Part shown: piece by piece, positions 1 to 8,260 of the stretch | How positions within the stretch are numbered: the first letter of the stretch is position 1 | Layout of the letters: each line of letters starts with the position of its first letter | NCBI GenBank assembly: GCA_949299515.1 | Contig: CASGAP010000009.1 | Location: 245,637-309,636 of the forward strand | From: an uncultured Desulfovibrionaceae bacterium | GTDB lineage: Bacteria > Desulfobacterota > Desulfovibrionia > Desulfovibrionales > Desulfovibrionaceae | Direction: 5' to 3' | Length of the DNA: 64,000 nt | Position numbers and translations under genes: made by a program | Notes under the pieces: model-generated | The model's input: the letters and a program-made list of their open reading frames with translations, nothing else | Database searches by the model: none | Told to the model about the DNA's origin: nothing

Positions 1-103
1 GCTGGACGCAGAGCAGATAGCCAGGGAAGCTATGGAAATTGCAGGAGATATCTGCGTATTTACCAATCATAATCTGACAGTGGAAATATTGGAAAAAGTC
101 TAG
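1..103 (+). CDS. hslV: HslV (ClpQ) peptidase, C-terminal fragment
   Basis: Only the last 33 codons are in the window; the frame opens at base 2 and stops at TAG 101-103. The tail reads [18 protein letters not shown] followed by LTVEILEKV, which matches the conserved end of the HslV proteolytic subunit (E. coli HslV has a closely similar AGDICIYTNH stretch). HslV forms the threonine-protease core of the HslUV ATP-dependent protease in the cytoplasm. The catalytic N-terminus lies outside the window. No hslU follows; the next gene is corA. The assignment rests on this one conserved tail. Confidence 0.85.
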   Translation, partial: LDAEQIAREAMEIAGDICVFTNHNLTVEILEKV

Positions 104-117
104 GGGTAAATTCTTTT

Positions 118-208
118 CCGGAGGAAATGATTTCTTTCGGTTTCCTTGCTGCATTTGCGGGGCATTGCCGGATTTTTTTCGGTTTGGCACTGCAAATGCC
201 GCGGACAA
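118..208 (+). repeat. Extragenic palindromic repeat, copy 1 (degenerate)
   Basis: A short GGAAATGATTTC palindrome (about 122-133) is followed by GCATTTGC (151-158), which pairs with GCAAATGC (192-199) around a central GCC/GGC-rich segment. The order of parts is the same as in the elements at 20131-20223 and 26091-26183, but this copy is more diverged. It sits just after the hslV stop codon, the usual place for transcribed 3' palindromic repeats. Confidence 0.6.
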
Positions 209-209
209 G

Positions 210-228
210 AAAATCCGCAGGATTTTTT
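210..228 (+). terminator. Short hairpin with T run, possible hslV terminator
   Basis: AAAATCC (210-216), a 3-nt loop and GGATTTT (220-226) followed by more T. The stem is short, so this is a weak terminator candidate. Confidence 0.4.
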
Positions 229-238
229 CAGTAATGCA

Positions 239-268
239 TTGACAGTCTTTGTTTTCTTTCATTAAACA
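239..268 (+). promoter_or_regulatory. Sigma-70 type promoter for corA
   Basis: TTGACA at 239-244 and TAAACA at 263-268, spaced 18 bp, lie 16 bp upstream of the corA start. The -35 is consensus and the -10 is moderate. Confidence 0.45.
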
Positions 269-283
269 AAGCAGGGTGCCGTT

Positions 284-1252
284 ATGGAACGCAAAGTTAT
301 TTATATCCATAATTCATTAAGCAAAGAGGTGGATCAGGAAATATCCCTGGCAGAGCTTATTGCCCAAAAACCCCAGGATCTTTACTGGTTTAATTATGAA
401 GCCCTGAATGATTTTGAATGGCAGACTCTTTTGTCTGTTTTGCCCATTTCGGACAATGAAAAAAATTTTTTCAATGACAGAAAAGCGTTTCCCCGTGTCG
501 AAGCAGTGCAGGCAAACGGACTGTATCTGCGTATTCCCACTTCCAACCGCTGGGAGGAGCCTTCGCATTTCATTCATTTGGCTTTGCTTGGCAATGTGCT
601 TATATCCGCTACGAAAAGCGAAAGCAAAACTTTGGATAAGGCTGTGCAGCAGCTTGATATCGGTTCCAGCCTCGAAGGCAAGGAAGGCATTTTTCTGCTG
701 ATGTTCCTGCTGGAAACTTTGGAAGAACACCTTATCAATAATTATCTTGAAGCCCGCAGCATTATTAACGGTTTTATTTCTTCTTTGGAACAGATTCCCC
801 AGGATCAGGACAACGACAAAGTTGTGGAAATCAAGGGCAGGCTCGGCAACATAACCGGGCAGTGCGAAGAATTTCTTTTTGCCTGCACGCTGCTGCGCAC
901 CATTATTACCGTGCCGTATTATCCCGTGTCTACGAAAAAAATGCTCAATGACATTTTGGATACGCTGGCGCACGTGGAGCACAGTATGCGCAAGCTGGAC
1001 AAACATCTGGAAGACCAGCTGCACAGGATAGACTCCCACCTGCGTGAGCTTACCGATAAGCGTCTGCGCATTTTGACCGTACTGTCTTCTGTATTTTTGC
1101 CGCTGACGTTTATTTCCAGCCTGTACGGGATGAATTTTGAAAATATGCCCGAATATTCTTATGAGTATGCTTATCCCATATGTTTGGGCGTCATGCTGTG
1201 CATCGGTATAGGAATGGTTGTATATTTTGCGGTAAAAGGCTGGTTCCGTTAG
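284..1252 (+). CDS. corA: CorA family divalent-cation transporter
   Basis: 322 aa, the usual CorA length. The N-terminal two thirds is a hydrophilic alpha/beta and long-helix domain. The C-terminus has two membrane segments (about residues 262-283 and 294-319). The signature YGMNF ends the first one, the GMN motif that forms the selectivity loop of CorA magnesium/cobalt channels. It acts as an inner-membrane pentamer. The start has only a weak GGGTG ribosome site but follows a promoter. It is a single-gene unit closed by a terminator. The divergent N-terminus leaves open a ZntB-like (zinc) or other metal preference. Confidence 0.9.
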   Translation: MERKVIYIHNSLSKEVDQEISLAELIAQKPQDLYWFNYEALNDFEWQTLLSVLPISDNEKNFFNDRKAFPRVEAVQANGLYLRIPTSNRWEEPSHFIHLALLGNVLISATKSESKTLDKAVQQLDIGSSLEGKEGIFLLMFLLETLEEHLINNYLEARSIINGFISSLEQIPQDQDNDKVVEIKGRLGNITGQCEEFLFACTLLRTIITVPYYPVSTKKMLNDILDTLAHVEHSMRKLDKHLEDQLHRIDSHLRELTDKRLRILTVLSSVFLPLTFISSLYGMNFENMPEYSYEYAYPICLGVMLCIGIGMVVYFAVKGWFR

Positions 1253-1268
1253 GAACCGGCTTTTTTTT
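1239..1268 (+). terminator. Rho-independent terminator of corA
   Basis: Stem GCTGGTTCC (1239-1247) with GGAACCGGC (1252-1260), followed by eight T. The corA stop codon lies in the loop and the start of the 3' arm. Confidence 0.85.
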
Positions 1269-1283
1269 GTTTCGGAAAATCTG

Positions 1284-1312
1284 TTTACAAGGCCGGGAAG
1301 CTGGTTTATACT
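1284..1312 (+). promoter_or_regulatory. Promoter of the glcD-glcF cluster
   Basis: TTTACA (1284-1289) and TATACT (1307-1312), spacer 17 bp, about 50 bp before the glcD start. Confidence 0.6.
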
Positions 1313-1364
1313 TTTTTAAATTTGCTTTTTATGGTGAATTATATTTTTAAAAAAAGGGTGAGTT

Positions 1365-2750
1365 ATGATTTCAAACGCGTTAATTGCTGAATTTGAAGCT
1401 CTTTTGGGCAAAGAAAACGTGCTGTCCGATGAAATCGACAGACACAGTTATTCTTTCGATGCGGCAGTGCTGGAGTCTGTGGTGCCTGCATTGGTTTTAT
1501 TTCCTACAGAAACAAAACATCTCGGAATTATAGTAAAAAAATGCTATGAAGAGGGGCTTCACATAACTGTCAGAGGGGCAGGTTCAAATCTTTCCGGCGG
1601 AACTATTCCCGATGCCAAAGATACTGTTGTCATTGCCACGGGAAAACTGAATAAAATTTTGGAAATCAATGAAGAAGATTTGTATGCCGTTGTGCAGCCC
1701 GGTGTCGTTACCGCGCAGTTTGCCAGCCAGGTTTTTGCAAAAGGCCTTTTTTATCCGCCCGATCCGGGTTCCCAAAGCATTTCCACTTTGGGCGGCAATA
1801 TCGCCGAAAATGCCGGCGGTCTTCGCGGTTTGAAATATGGCGTGACCAAGGATTATGTCATGGGCTTGGAATTTTATGATTATGAAGGCGAGCTTGTAAA
1901 AACCGGTTCACGCACCGTAAAATGCGTAACCGGCTATAATCTTGCCGGCATGATGATAGGTTCCGAAGGAACGCTCGGCCTTATCAGCAAAGCCATTTTA
2001 AAACTCGTGCCGCCGCCGAAAGCCTCAAAAGCCATGATGGCGGTGTTTGACGACGTGCAGAAAGCTTCCGAGGCCGTGGCGGGCATCATTGCCGCGCACG
2101 TTGTGCCCTGTACGCTGGAATTTCTTGACCATGCAACCATAAATTATGTTGAAGAAGATATGAAAATCGGTTTGCCAAAAGAAGCCGACGCGCTCTTGCT
2201 GGTGGAAGTGGACGGACACCCCGGACAGGTTGCCGATGAGGCCGTTATTGTGGAACGCGTGCTGAAAGAATGCGGCGCCACGGATATTCACGTAGCCCAG
2301 ACCGAAGAAGAGAAAAATAAAATCTGGGCTGGCAGAAGAAACGCACTGCCTGCGCTGGCACGTCTGCGTCCCACCACTGTTTTGGAAGACGCCACGGTGC
2401 CGCGTTCCAAAATTCCCGCCATGGTGAAAGCGCTGAACGAAATTGCCAAAAAATACAACGTTACCATGGGTACTTTCGGCCATGCAGGCGACGGAAACCT
2501 GCACCCGACCATTCTGTGCGACAGACGTGACCACGAAGAATTTGTGCGCGTTGAAGCCGCCGTGGACGAAATTTTCAATGTGGCTCTGGAACTTGGCGGC
2601 ACGCTTTCCGGCGAACACGGCATAGGCACGGCAAAAGCCAAATGGATGGAAAAGGAAACCTCACGCGGAACCATTATGTTCTCCCGCAGAATGCGCAAGG
2701 CTATTGATCCCAAAGGTCTTTTCAATACTCAAAAACTGGTAGGCATTTAA
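1365..2750 (+). CDS. glcD: FAD-linked 2-hydroxyacid dehydrogenase (GlcD/D-lactate dehydrogenase type)
   Basis: 461 aa. It has an N-terminal PCMH FAD-binding domain (roughly residues 35-215) with VRGAGSNLSGG and the GSQSISTLGGNIAENAGG stretch, and a C-terminal FAD-oxidase domain with FGHAGDGNLHP (about 369-379) and LSGEHGIG. This is the GlcD/Dld2 family, which oxidises glycolate or D-lactate and passes electrons to a partner iron-sulfur protein. The partner follows 1 bp after the stop. In sulfate reducers and their relatives such pairs usually feed lactate electrons to the quinone pool; whether the substrate is lactate or glycolate cannot be told from sequence. Ribosome site AAGGGTG before ATG 1365. 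Confidence 0.88.
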   Translation: MISNALIAEFEALLGKENVLSDEIDRHSYSFDAAVLESVVPALVLFPTETKHLGIIVKKCYEEGLHITVRGAGSNLSGGTIPDAKDTVVIATGKLNKILEINEEDLYAVVQPGVVTAQFASQVFAKGLFYPPDPGSQSISTLGGNIAENAGGLRGLKYGVTKDYVMGLEFYDYEGELVKTGSRTVKCVTGYNLAGMMIGSEGTLGLISKAILKLVPPPKASKAMMAVFDDVQKASEAVAGIIAAHVVPCTLEFLDHATINYVEEDMKIGLPKEADALLLVEVDGHPGQVADEAVIVERVLKECGATDIHVAQTEEEKNKIWAGRRNALPALARLRPTTVLEDATVPRSKIPAMVKALNEIAKKYNVTMGTFGHAGDGNLHPTILCDRRDHEEFVRVEAAVDEIFNVALELGGTLSGEHGIGTAKAKWMEKETSRGTIMFSRRMRKAIDPKGLFNTQKLVGI

Positions 2751-2751
2751 T

Positions 2752-4059
2752 ATGAACGATATGGAACAGCTAAGACAATCTCTTTTGAAGATTGACGACC
2801 TTTTGGCTTCTTGTATGCGCTGCGGAAACTGCCAAGCTGTTTGCCCCGTTTTTTCCCAAACCTGCAAGGAAGCCGACGTGGCACGCGGCAAAATCTTTCT
2901 TTTGCAGAACCTTGCCTACGAGCTTATTAAAGACCCGAAAGCCGTGGAAGAGCGCCTTACCCGCTGTCTTTTGTGCGGTGCCTGTGAACATAACTGTTCA
3001 ACCGGCGTAAAAACTTTGGAAATTTTCATTGAGGGCAGAATAGCGCTGACCCGTTATCTGAAGCTTTCTCCGCTGAAAAAGTTTATTTTTCAGTCACTGC
3101 TTACCCACCCCAAACTGTTTTCCAAGGCTCTGCGCACCGGTTCCCTCTTTCAGGGACTTATCATGCGCAGGCAGAAAAATGCTCAGAACACCGCCACTGC
3201 GCCTCTTTTGAAGCCGCTTTTAGGTGCCCGCTATATGCCGACTTTGCCCGAAAAGCAGCTGAGCCAAAAATACGGTGTGCTGACGGGCGACAGCTCTAAA
3301 AAATACAATGTGATTTTTTATCCGGGCTGCATGAGCGACAAGGTTTATACGCAGATAGGCGATGCCGTGCTGAAAATTCTCCGTCATTACGACGTCGGCG
3401 TAATCATGCCGGACGATTTTTCCTGCTGCGGCCTGCCTGCACTGGCTTCCGGCGACAAAACCGGCTATGACGAGCTGGTCAAAAACAATATCAAAGTTTT
3501 TGAGCGCATAGACCCGGACAACAGTGCCAATTACATTGTCAGCGCCTGTCCTTCCTGTACGGAAACCCTGCATAAATGGTGGCTGCATTTTGCGGAAAAC
3601 TACAGTCAGGCCGACAGGGAAAAATTGCGGAAAATCAGCGTAAAAGCTATTGATATGCATGATTTTCTGTATAATGTGCTGAAAATCGACACCACAAAGT
3701 TCGTTCCCGCGGAAAATGCCAAGACCGTTACCTATCACGAGTCCTGTCATTTAAAGAAATCTTTGGGAATTTCCAAAGAAGTCCGCGAACTGCTGAAAAT
3801 GAACGAAAATTATGTGCTGAAAGAAATGGCGGAAGCGGACAAATGCTGCGGCTGCGGCGGCAGCTTTACGCTGACACAGCCTGAACTTTCTCTGAAAATC
3901 GGTACGCGCAAATGGAAAAACATTGCGGATACCGGCGCCGAGGAAGTTGCGGCGGCCTGTCCTGCCTGCATGATGCAGATTGCGGATATGCTCGGCAGAA
4001 ACGGTTCGGACATAAAAGTAAAACATTCTCTTGAAATTATAGCGGAAAGCTTGAAATAG
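2752..4059 (+). CDS. glcF: Iron-sulfur subunit of 2-hydroxyacid dehydrogenase (GlcF/LldE-like)
   Basis: 435 aa. The N-terminus holds two 4Fe-4S motifs: CMRCGNCQAVCP (about residues 21-32) and CLLCGACEHNC (about 72-82). The C-terminal half has two CCG-type cysteine-rich domains (YPGCMSD...SCCGLPA...CPSC and YHESCHLKK...CCGCGG...CPAC), as in GlcF, LutA and HdrB. It should take electrons from the GlcD flavin and deliver them to the membrane pool. It starts 1 bp after glcD, so the two are translationally coupled. A second ATG three codons in is an alternative start. Confidence 0.88.
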   Translation: MNDMEQLRQSLLKIDDLLASCMRCGNCQAVCPVFSQTCKEADVARGKIFLLQNLAYELIKDPKAVEERLTRCLLCGACEHNCSTGVKTLEIFIEGRIALTRYLKLSPLKKFIFQSLLTHPKLFSKALRTGSLFQGLIMRRQKNAQNTATAPLLKPLLGARYMPTLPEKQLSQKYGVLTGDSSKKYNVIFYPGCMSDKVYTQIGDAVLKILRHYDVGVIMPDDFSCCGLPALASGDKTGYDELVKNNIKVFERIDPDNSANYIVSACPSCTETLHKWWLHFAENYSQADREKLRKISVKAIDMHDFLYNVLKIDTTKFVPAENAKTVTYHESCHLKKSLGISKEVRELLKMNENYVLKEMAEADKCCGCGGSFTLTQPELSLKIGTRKWKNIADTGAEEVAAACPACMMQIADMLGRNGSDIKVKHSLEIIAESLK

Positions 4060-4069
4060 GAAATGTGCG

Positions 4070-5101
4070 ATGCAGGCAAAAATGTGGGTACGGTCTGAAA
4101 ATACGGCAGTATGCAGGCTCTGCCCGCATTTTTGCCGCTTGTCTTCAGAAAATCCTTTGGGAAAGTGCAATGTCCGTTATTTTAAGGACGGTGCGGTGTT
4201 TTCCCTGGTGGATACGCATTTGGCGGCGGTTAATGTTGACCCGGTAGAAAAAAAGCCGCTGTATCATTTTCGGCCGGGCACCAGGGCATTGTCCGTGGGA
4301 AGTTGCGGCTGCAATCTGCACTGCGCGTGGTGTCAGAACCATTCTTTAATTACCGCGGCCCAAAGCGACAGAGTATTTGTTTCCGATTACGAAAAATTAA
4401 AACCGCTCATGGGGCAGCCGTATAAAGCCGAGGATTTGATTGCCTTTGCCAAGAAAAACGGCATAGAAAATTTTGCGTACACGTATAACGAACCGACAGT
4501 GTTTTTTGAACAGGCGCTGACCCTTGCGGAACTGGCCCGGCGGGAAGGCATACAGAATATTTTTGTTTCCAACGGCTTTTTTTCCAAATTCGCTTTTGAC
4601 GGGCTTAAAAATTATATTCAGGCATTTAATATCGATATTAAAGCTTTTTCCGAAAGTACGTATGAAACATACTGCAAAGCCTCTTTAAAACCTGTGCTGG
4701 ATACGTGCGTGCGCATCAAGGAGGCAGGACTGCATCTTGAAGTGACAACGCTCCTCATACCCGGTCTGAACGACGGCAGAGATGAACTTTGTTTGTTGGC
4801 GCGCTTTATCGCAGAAAGTCTCGGCAGGGATACAGTCTGGCATATCAGTGCCTTTCACCCCGATTACGAAATGCGGGACAGGCCCGCAGCCTCGGTGCAG
4901 ACTCTTGACAAAGCCTTTGAAATTGGCAAAGAATTGGGCATTGAATATATTTATTACGGCAATGTGCCGAAGGAAAACGATACGCTTTGCCCTGACTGCC
5001 GTGCGGTGCTGGTACGCAGACAGGGATATTTTGTCAGTGTTTCCGACGGGTTTAAAGGAAAATGCCCGCAGTGCGGCCGCGAAATTGCCGGGATATGGTG
5101 A
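4070..5101 (+). CDS. amrS: AmmeMemoRadiSam-system radical SAM enzyme (AmrS)
   Basis: 343 aa. The radical SAM cluster motif CNLHCAWC is near residue 80, preceded by an N-terminal CRLCPHFC motif. The C-terminus carries a zinc-ribbon-like pair CPDC...CPQCG. This arrangement is the AmrS subfamily, relatives of pyruvate-formate-lyase activases found with AMMECR1 and Memo proteins. Neither partner is in this window, so the substrate is unknown. It is 10 bp downstream of glcF and probably co-transcribed. An in-frame ATG five codons downstream is an alternative start. Confidence 0.85.
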   Translation: MQAKMWVRSENTAVCRLCPHFCRLSSENPLGKCNVRYFKDGAVFSLVDTHLAAVNVDPVEKKPLYHFRPGTRALSVGSCGCNLHCAWCQNHSLITAAQSDRVFVSDYEKLKPLMGQPYKAEDLIAFAKKNGIENFAYTYNEPTVFFEQALTLAELARREGIQNIFVSNGFFSKFAFDGLKNYIQAFNIDIKAFSESTYETYCKASLKPVLDTCVRIKEAGLHLEVTTLLIPGLNDGRDELCLLARFIAESLGRDTVWHISAFHPDYEMRDRPAASVQTLDKAFEIGKELGIEYIYYGNVPKENDTLCPDCRAVLVRRQGYFVSVSDGFKGKCPQCGREIAGIW

Positions 5102-5106
5102 ACGGT

Positions 5107-6054
5107 ATGAGCAAAAACGGAAAAAAAATACAGTCCGATAATCCTTTTGCGGAACTGGCAAAACTGCAGTTTCCGGGCAGGGACGAAAAAAAAGCCCAAA
5201 AAGCAGCCGAAAAGCAAAAAAATCAGGCAAAGAAAAGCAGTGCGGACAGTTTCGCTTACGACGAAGATATGCATTTGTTTTTGTCCAGCATCGGCGAGGT
5301 GAATGCGCTTGGTGCCGATAAAAAAATTTATAACACTGTTTCCGAACATTCTTATACCATGGCGGAGCTTCTGCAGCAGTCTGCCAAGCCTCATAAAACG
5401 CAGAAAAAAACGGAAGAAAAGCCTGTTTGCGAAGTCAAAAAAAATCCTGTGCCCGACAGGCAGGAAGAGGCCGACGACGGCAGTGCGGATTTTTTTAAAG
5501 CCATGCAGGACGTAAAAAGTCTGGACGGCAAGGGCAGGGCTGTTGTTCCCTGTATTAAGGAAAATGCCGTTGTGCCGCCGCCTGTAAGCAATCCTTTGCA
5601 GGATTTTATGGACGGCAAGTTGGAATTTGCCCTGAATGCCACGGAAGATTATGTGGAAGGCCATATTTTGGGCATTGATTTGATGACCGTGGGCAAACTG
5701 CAGGCCAGGCAGTACAGTCCGGAAGCTCATATTGATCTGCATGGGCTCAATGCCGAACAGGCATATCATAATTTGGTGGCTTTTTTTCGAAATTCCTATC
5801 AGCGCGGTCTGCGTACGGTTTTGGTGGTAACGGGAAAAGGCAAAAATTCCGTGAACGGTATGCCGGTACTGCGTACCAAGGTGCAGGAATGGTTTACGAA
5901 AGATCCGTTCCGGCGCGTGGTTATCGCTTTCTGCACCGCCAAGCAGGAAGACGGCGGAACCGGGGCTTTGTATGTCCTTATCCGCAAACAGAAGAAAAAT
6001 TACGGAAAAGTTTACTGGGATCTGACGCCGACGGACAGCGATTTCTTTTTGTGA
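5107..6054 (+). CDS. Smr-domain protein (putative endonuclease)
   Basis: About 315 aa. The first ~190 residues are charged, Lys/Glu-rich and low complexity. The C-terminus (about 205-310) is a Smr/MutS2 C-terminal domain with the hallmarks DLHG (strand 1) and VVTGKGKNS (variant of the HGxG motif). Smr domains nick or cleave nucleic acids; stand-alone versions act in RNA or ribosome quality control or in DNA processing. The start chosen is ATG 5107, 5 bp after the amrS stop; ATG 5095, overlapping that stop, is possible. Last gene of the glcD cluster. Confidence 0.8.
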   Translation: MSKNGKKIQSDNPFAELAKLQFPGRDEKKAQKAAEKQKNQAKKSSADSFAYDEDMHLFLSSIGEVNALGADKKIYNTVSEHSYTMAELLQQSAKPHKTQKKTEEKPVCEVKKNPVPDRQEEADDGSADFFKAMQDVKSLDGKGRAVVPCIKENAVVPPPVSNPLQDFMDGKLEFALNATEDYVEGHILGIDLMTVGKLQARQYSPEAHIDLHGLNAEQAYHNLVAFFRNSYQRGLRTVLVVTGKGKNSVNGMPVLRTKVQEWFTKDPFRRVVIAFCTAKQEDGGTGALYVLIRKQKKNYGKVYWDLTPTDSDFFL

Positions 6055-6111
6055 TAAAATTTGTTGTGTTATGCAACAGTTATACAAGAAAAAAAAATTA
6101 ATGCATAATCC

Positions 6112-6140
6112 TTGCTGATTGCTGTAAAAATTGTTATAAA
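6112..6140 (+). promoter_or_regulatory. Promoter of glpX-fabD
   Basis: TTGCTG (6112-6117) and TATAAA (6135-6140), spacer 17 bp, 35 bp before glpX. Confidence 0.6.
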
Positions 6141-6174
6141 ACACTTGGAAAAAAAATAAAAGGGAAGGTATTGT

Positions 6175-7158
6175 ATGCAAGCTCCTGAAAAAAATTTGGC
6201 TTTTGACCTTGTGCGTGTTACTGAATCTGCTGCTTTGTCCGCTGCCCGCTGGCTTGGTTTGGGCAATAAGGAAGGCGGTGACGGTGCTGCTGTTGATGCT
6301 ATGCGTCTTTCCTTTAATTCACTGGATATTAACGGTACGGTTATTATCGGCGAAGGTGAAAAAGACAATGCTCCCATGCTGTACAACGGTGAAAAAATCG
6401 GTACGGGAGAAGGGGCAAATCTTGATATTGCCGTAGACCCGGTTGAAGGCACGAATCTTTTGGCTTTGGGACGGCCCAATTCCATTTCCGTCATCGGTGC
6501 GTGCGCCGCAGGCACCATGTATAATCCCGGTCCCAGCTATTATATGCAGAAAATTGCCGTCGGCCCTGAAGCAAGAAATGTTATCGATATAGACGCTCCT
6601 GTTAAGGACAATCTTAAAAATATCGCCAAAGCGCGAGGCAAGGATATTCATGACCTTGTTGTTTTTGTGCTTGAAAAGCCGCGCCACCAAAAACTTATTC
6701 AGGAAATCCGCGAGGCAGGCGCCAGAATACAGCTGCATACCGACGGCGACGTTGCTGGTGCGCTCATGGTTGCCGACCCCAAAGGCGGCATTGACGTAAT
6801 GATGGGCACAGGCGGCACTCCGGAAGGCGTTATTGCCGCGTGCGCGCTCAAAGGCGTGGGCGGTCAGCTGCTCGGACGCCTTGATCCGCAGTCCATGGTT
6901 GAACGGGAAGCCATTGAAAAGGCCGGCGTGGATATGCGCGAAATTTTATCCATCGAAACCCTTATTAAATCCGATGACGCATTTTTTGCCGCAACCGGCA
7001 TTTCCGGCGGTTCTTTCCTGAACGGCGTTGAATTTATCGGCGGCGGCGCCGTTACCCATTCTTTGGTAATCCGTGCAAAAACAGGAACAATGCGTTATAT
7101 CGAGTCTCACCATAATTGGAACAGACTTATGAAATTCAGCGCGGTAGATTACGCGTAA
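6175..7158 (+). CDS. glpX: Class II fructose-1,6-bisphosphatase
   Basis: 327 aa, typical GlpX length. Lithium-sensitive phosphatase fold motifs: IIGEGEKDNAPML (about residues 56-68), AVDPVEGTNLLA (metal-binding DPxEGT, about 86-97) and MGTGGTPEGVIAACALK (about 211-227). It hydrolyses fructose-1,6-bisphosphate in gluconeogenesis; some members also act on sedoheptulose bisphosphate. Strong ribosome site AGGGAAGG. fabD follows within 10 bp, forming a two-gene unit. Confidence 0.93.
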   Translation: MQAPEKNLAFDLVRVTESAALSAARWLGLGNKEGGDGAAVDAMRLSFNSLDINGTVIIGEGEKDNAPMLYNGEKIGTGEGANLDIAVDPVEGTNLLALGRPNSISVIGACAAGTMYNPGPSYYMQKIAVGPEARNVIDIDAPVKDNLKNIAKARGKDIHDLVVFVLEKPRHQKLIQEIREAGARIQLHTDGDVAGALMVADPKGGIDVMMGTGGTPEGVIAACALKGVGGQLLGRLDPQSMVEREAIEKAGVDMREILSIETLIKSDDAFFAATGISGGSFLNGVEFIGGGAVTHSLVIRAKTGTMRYIESHHNWNRLMKFSAVDYA

Positions 7159-7168
7159 GGTGATAATT

Positions 7169-8122
7169 ATGAGTATAGCGATTTTATTTCCCGGGCAAGG
7201 TTCCCAAAAATTCGGCATGGGCAAACGCCTTGCCGAAAAATGTCCGGAACTTATGGATTTGTGGCTGAAGGCCGAAAAGTACAGCGGTCTGCCCCTGCGT
7301 GAAATTTATTGGGAAAGCAACGATAACGAACTTATGGCCAATACCCGCAATCTGCAGCCTGCCATTACCGTGGTTAATTTGTCTTTGTGGCTGTATACCA
7401 GCACGTATATTAAGCCTTCCTGCACGGCAGGCCACAGCCTCGGCGAGTTCAGCGCGCTTGCCGCGGCCAAAGTTATCAGCCTTGACGATGTGCTGCAGGC
7501 AGTATCTTTGCGCGGCCGTTTAATGGCTGAAGCCGATCCCGACGGCATTGGCTCCATGTATGCCATTTTGCGGCTGAATGCGGAACAGGTGGAAAATCTG
7601 TGCAAAGAGGTTTCCGAAAGTTCGGGTAAAATGGTACGTCTTGCCAACCGCAACACTCCGGGACAATTTGCCATAAGCGGCCATAAGCAGGCGCTTGAGG
7701 AAGTTGTGGAAAAGGCTCAGAATATCGGCGGAAAATGCATTCCCCTTGCGGTAAGCGGTGCGTTCCATTCTCCGCTTATGGCAGAGGCCTCCGCGGAATT
7801 TTCAAAGTTTTTGGGCGGAATTGATTTTCATGATGCCGAGTTTGCGGTGTACTGCAATATTAATGGCGAACCGCTGACCGAAGCGGAAAAACTCCGTTCC
7901 GCAATAAAAAAACAGATGACTTCTTCCGTGTACTGGATAGAAACCATCTGCAACCAGTACGAACACGGCGTGCGCAAGTGGTTTGAATTTGGGCCGCAGG
8001 GTATTTTGACCAGAATGATGCGTCAGATTATCAAGGTAAACGAAGGTGCCGACAGCTGCTTTGAAACCATACATATTCCGAATATTGTGGAAGCTGACAA
8101 TTATATCAGCAACAACAGTTAA
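7169..8122 (+). CDS. fabD: Malonyl-CoA:ACP transacylase
   Basis: 317 aa. The N-terminal FPGQGSQ motif, the nucleophile elbow GHSLG (Ser near residue 90) and the distal catalytic His in SGAFHSPLM identify FabD. It loads malonyl groups on acyl carrier protein for fatty acid synthesis in the cytoplasm. ATG 7169 is preferred over the GTG at 7160, because AAGG at 7157-7160 is then correctly spaced. No other fab genes are adjacent, which is unusual since fabD normally sits in a fab cluster. Confidence 0.9.
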   Translation: MSIAILFPGQGSQKFGMGKRLAEKCPELMDLWLKAEKYSGLPLREIYWESNDNELMANTRNLQPAITVVNLSLWLYTSTYIKPSCTAGHSLGEFSALAAAKVISLDDVLQAVSLRGRLMAEADPDGIGSMYAILRLNAEQVENLCKEVSESSGKMVRLANRNTPGQFAISGHKQALEEVVEKAQNIGGKCIPLAVSGAFHSPLMAEASAEFSKFLGGIDFHDAEFAVYCNINGEPLTEAEKLRSAIKKQMTSSVYWIETICNQYEHGVRKWFEFGPQGILTRMMRQIIKVNEGADSCFETIHIPNIVEADNYISNNS

Positions 8123-8144
8123 AAGAAATTTTGACGGTAAAAAT

Positions 8145-8175
8145 AAAAATCAGCCTAACAGGCTGATTTTTTTTA
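8145..8175 (+). terminator. Rho-independent terminator after fabD
   Basis: AAAAATCAGCC (8145-8155), a 5-nt loop and GGCTGATTTTT (8161-8171) running on into more T. Confidence 0.9.
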
Positions 8176-8196
8176 TTTTAAAAAAAATTCTTTAAC

Positions 8197-8225
8197 TTGT
8201 CCAAAAATTGTTTATTGGCTATATT
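8197..8225 (+). promoter_or_regulatory. Promoter of the alpha-2-macroglobulin/pbpC operon
   Basis: TTGTCC (8197-8202) and TATATT (8220-8225), spacer 17 bp, 35 bp upstream of the start. Confidence 0.6.
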
Positions 8226-8260
8226 CTAGGGGTAAAATAAGCTGATTTCGGAGGCTTTTT

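Noticed and set aside
4954..6180. A 408-codon open frame on the minus strand
   Set aside because: It lies antisense to amrS and the Smr gene, whose products have clear family motifs. The antisense protein is Phe/His-rich without recognisable domains, typical of a shadow frame.
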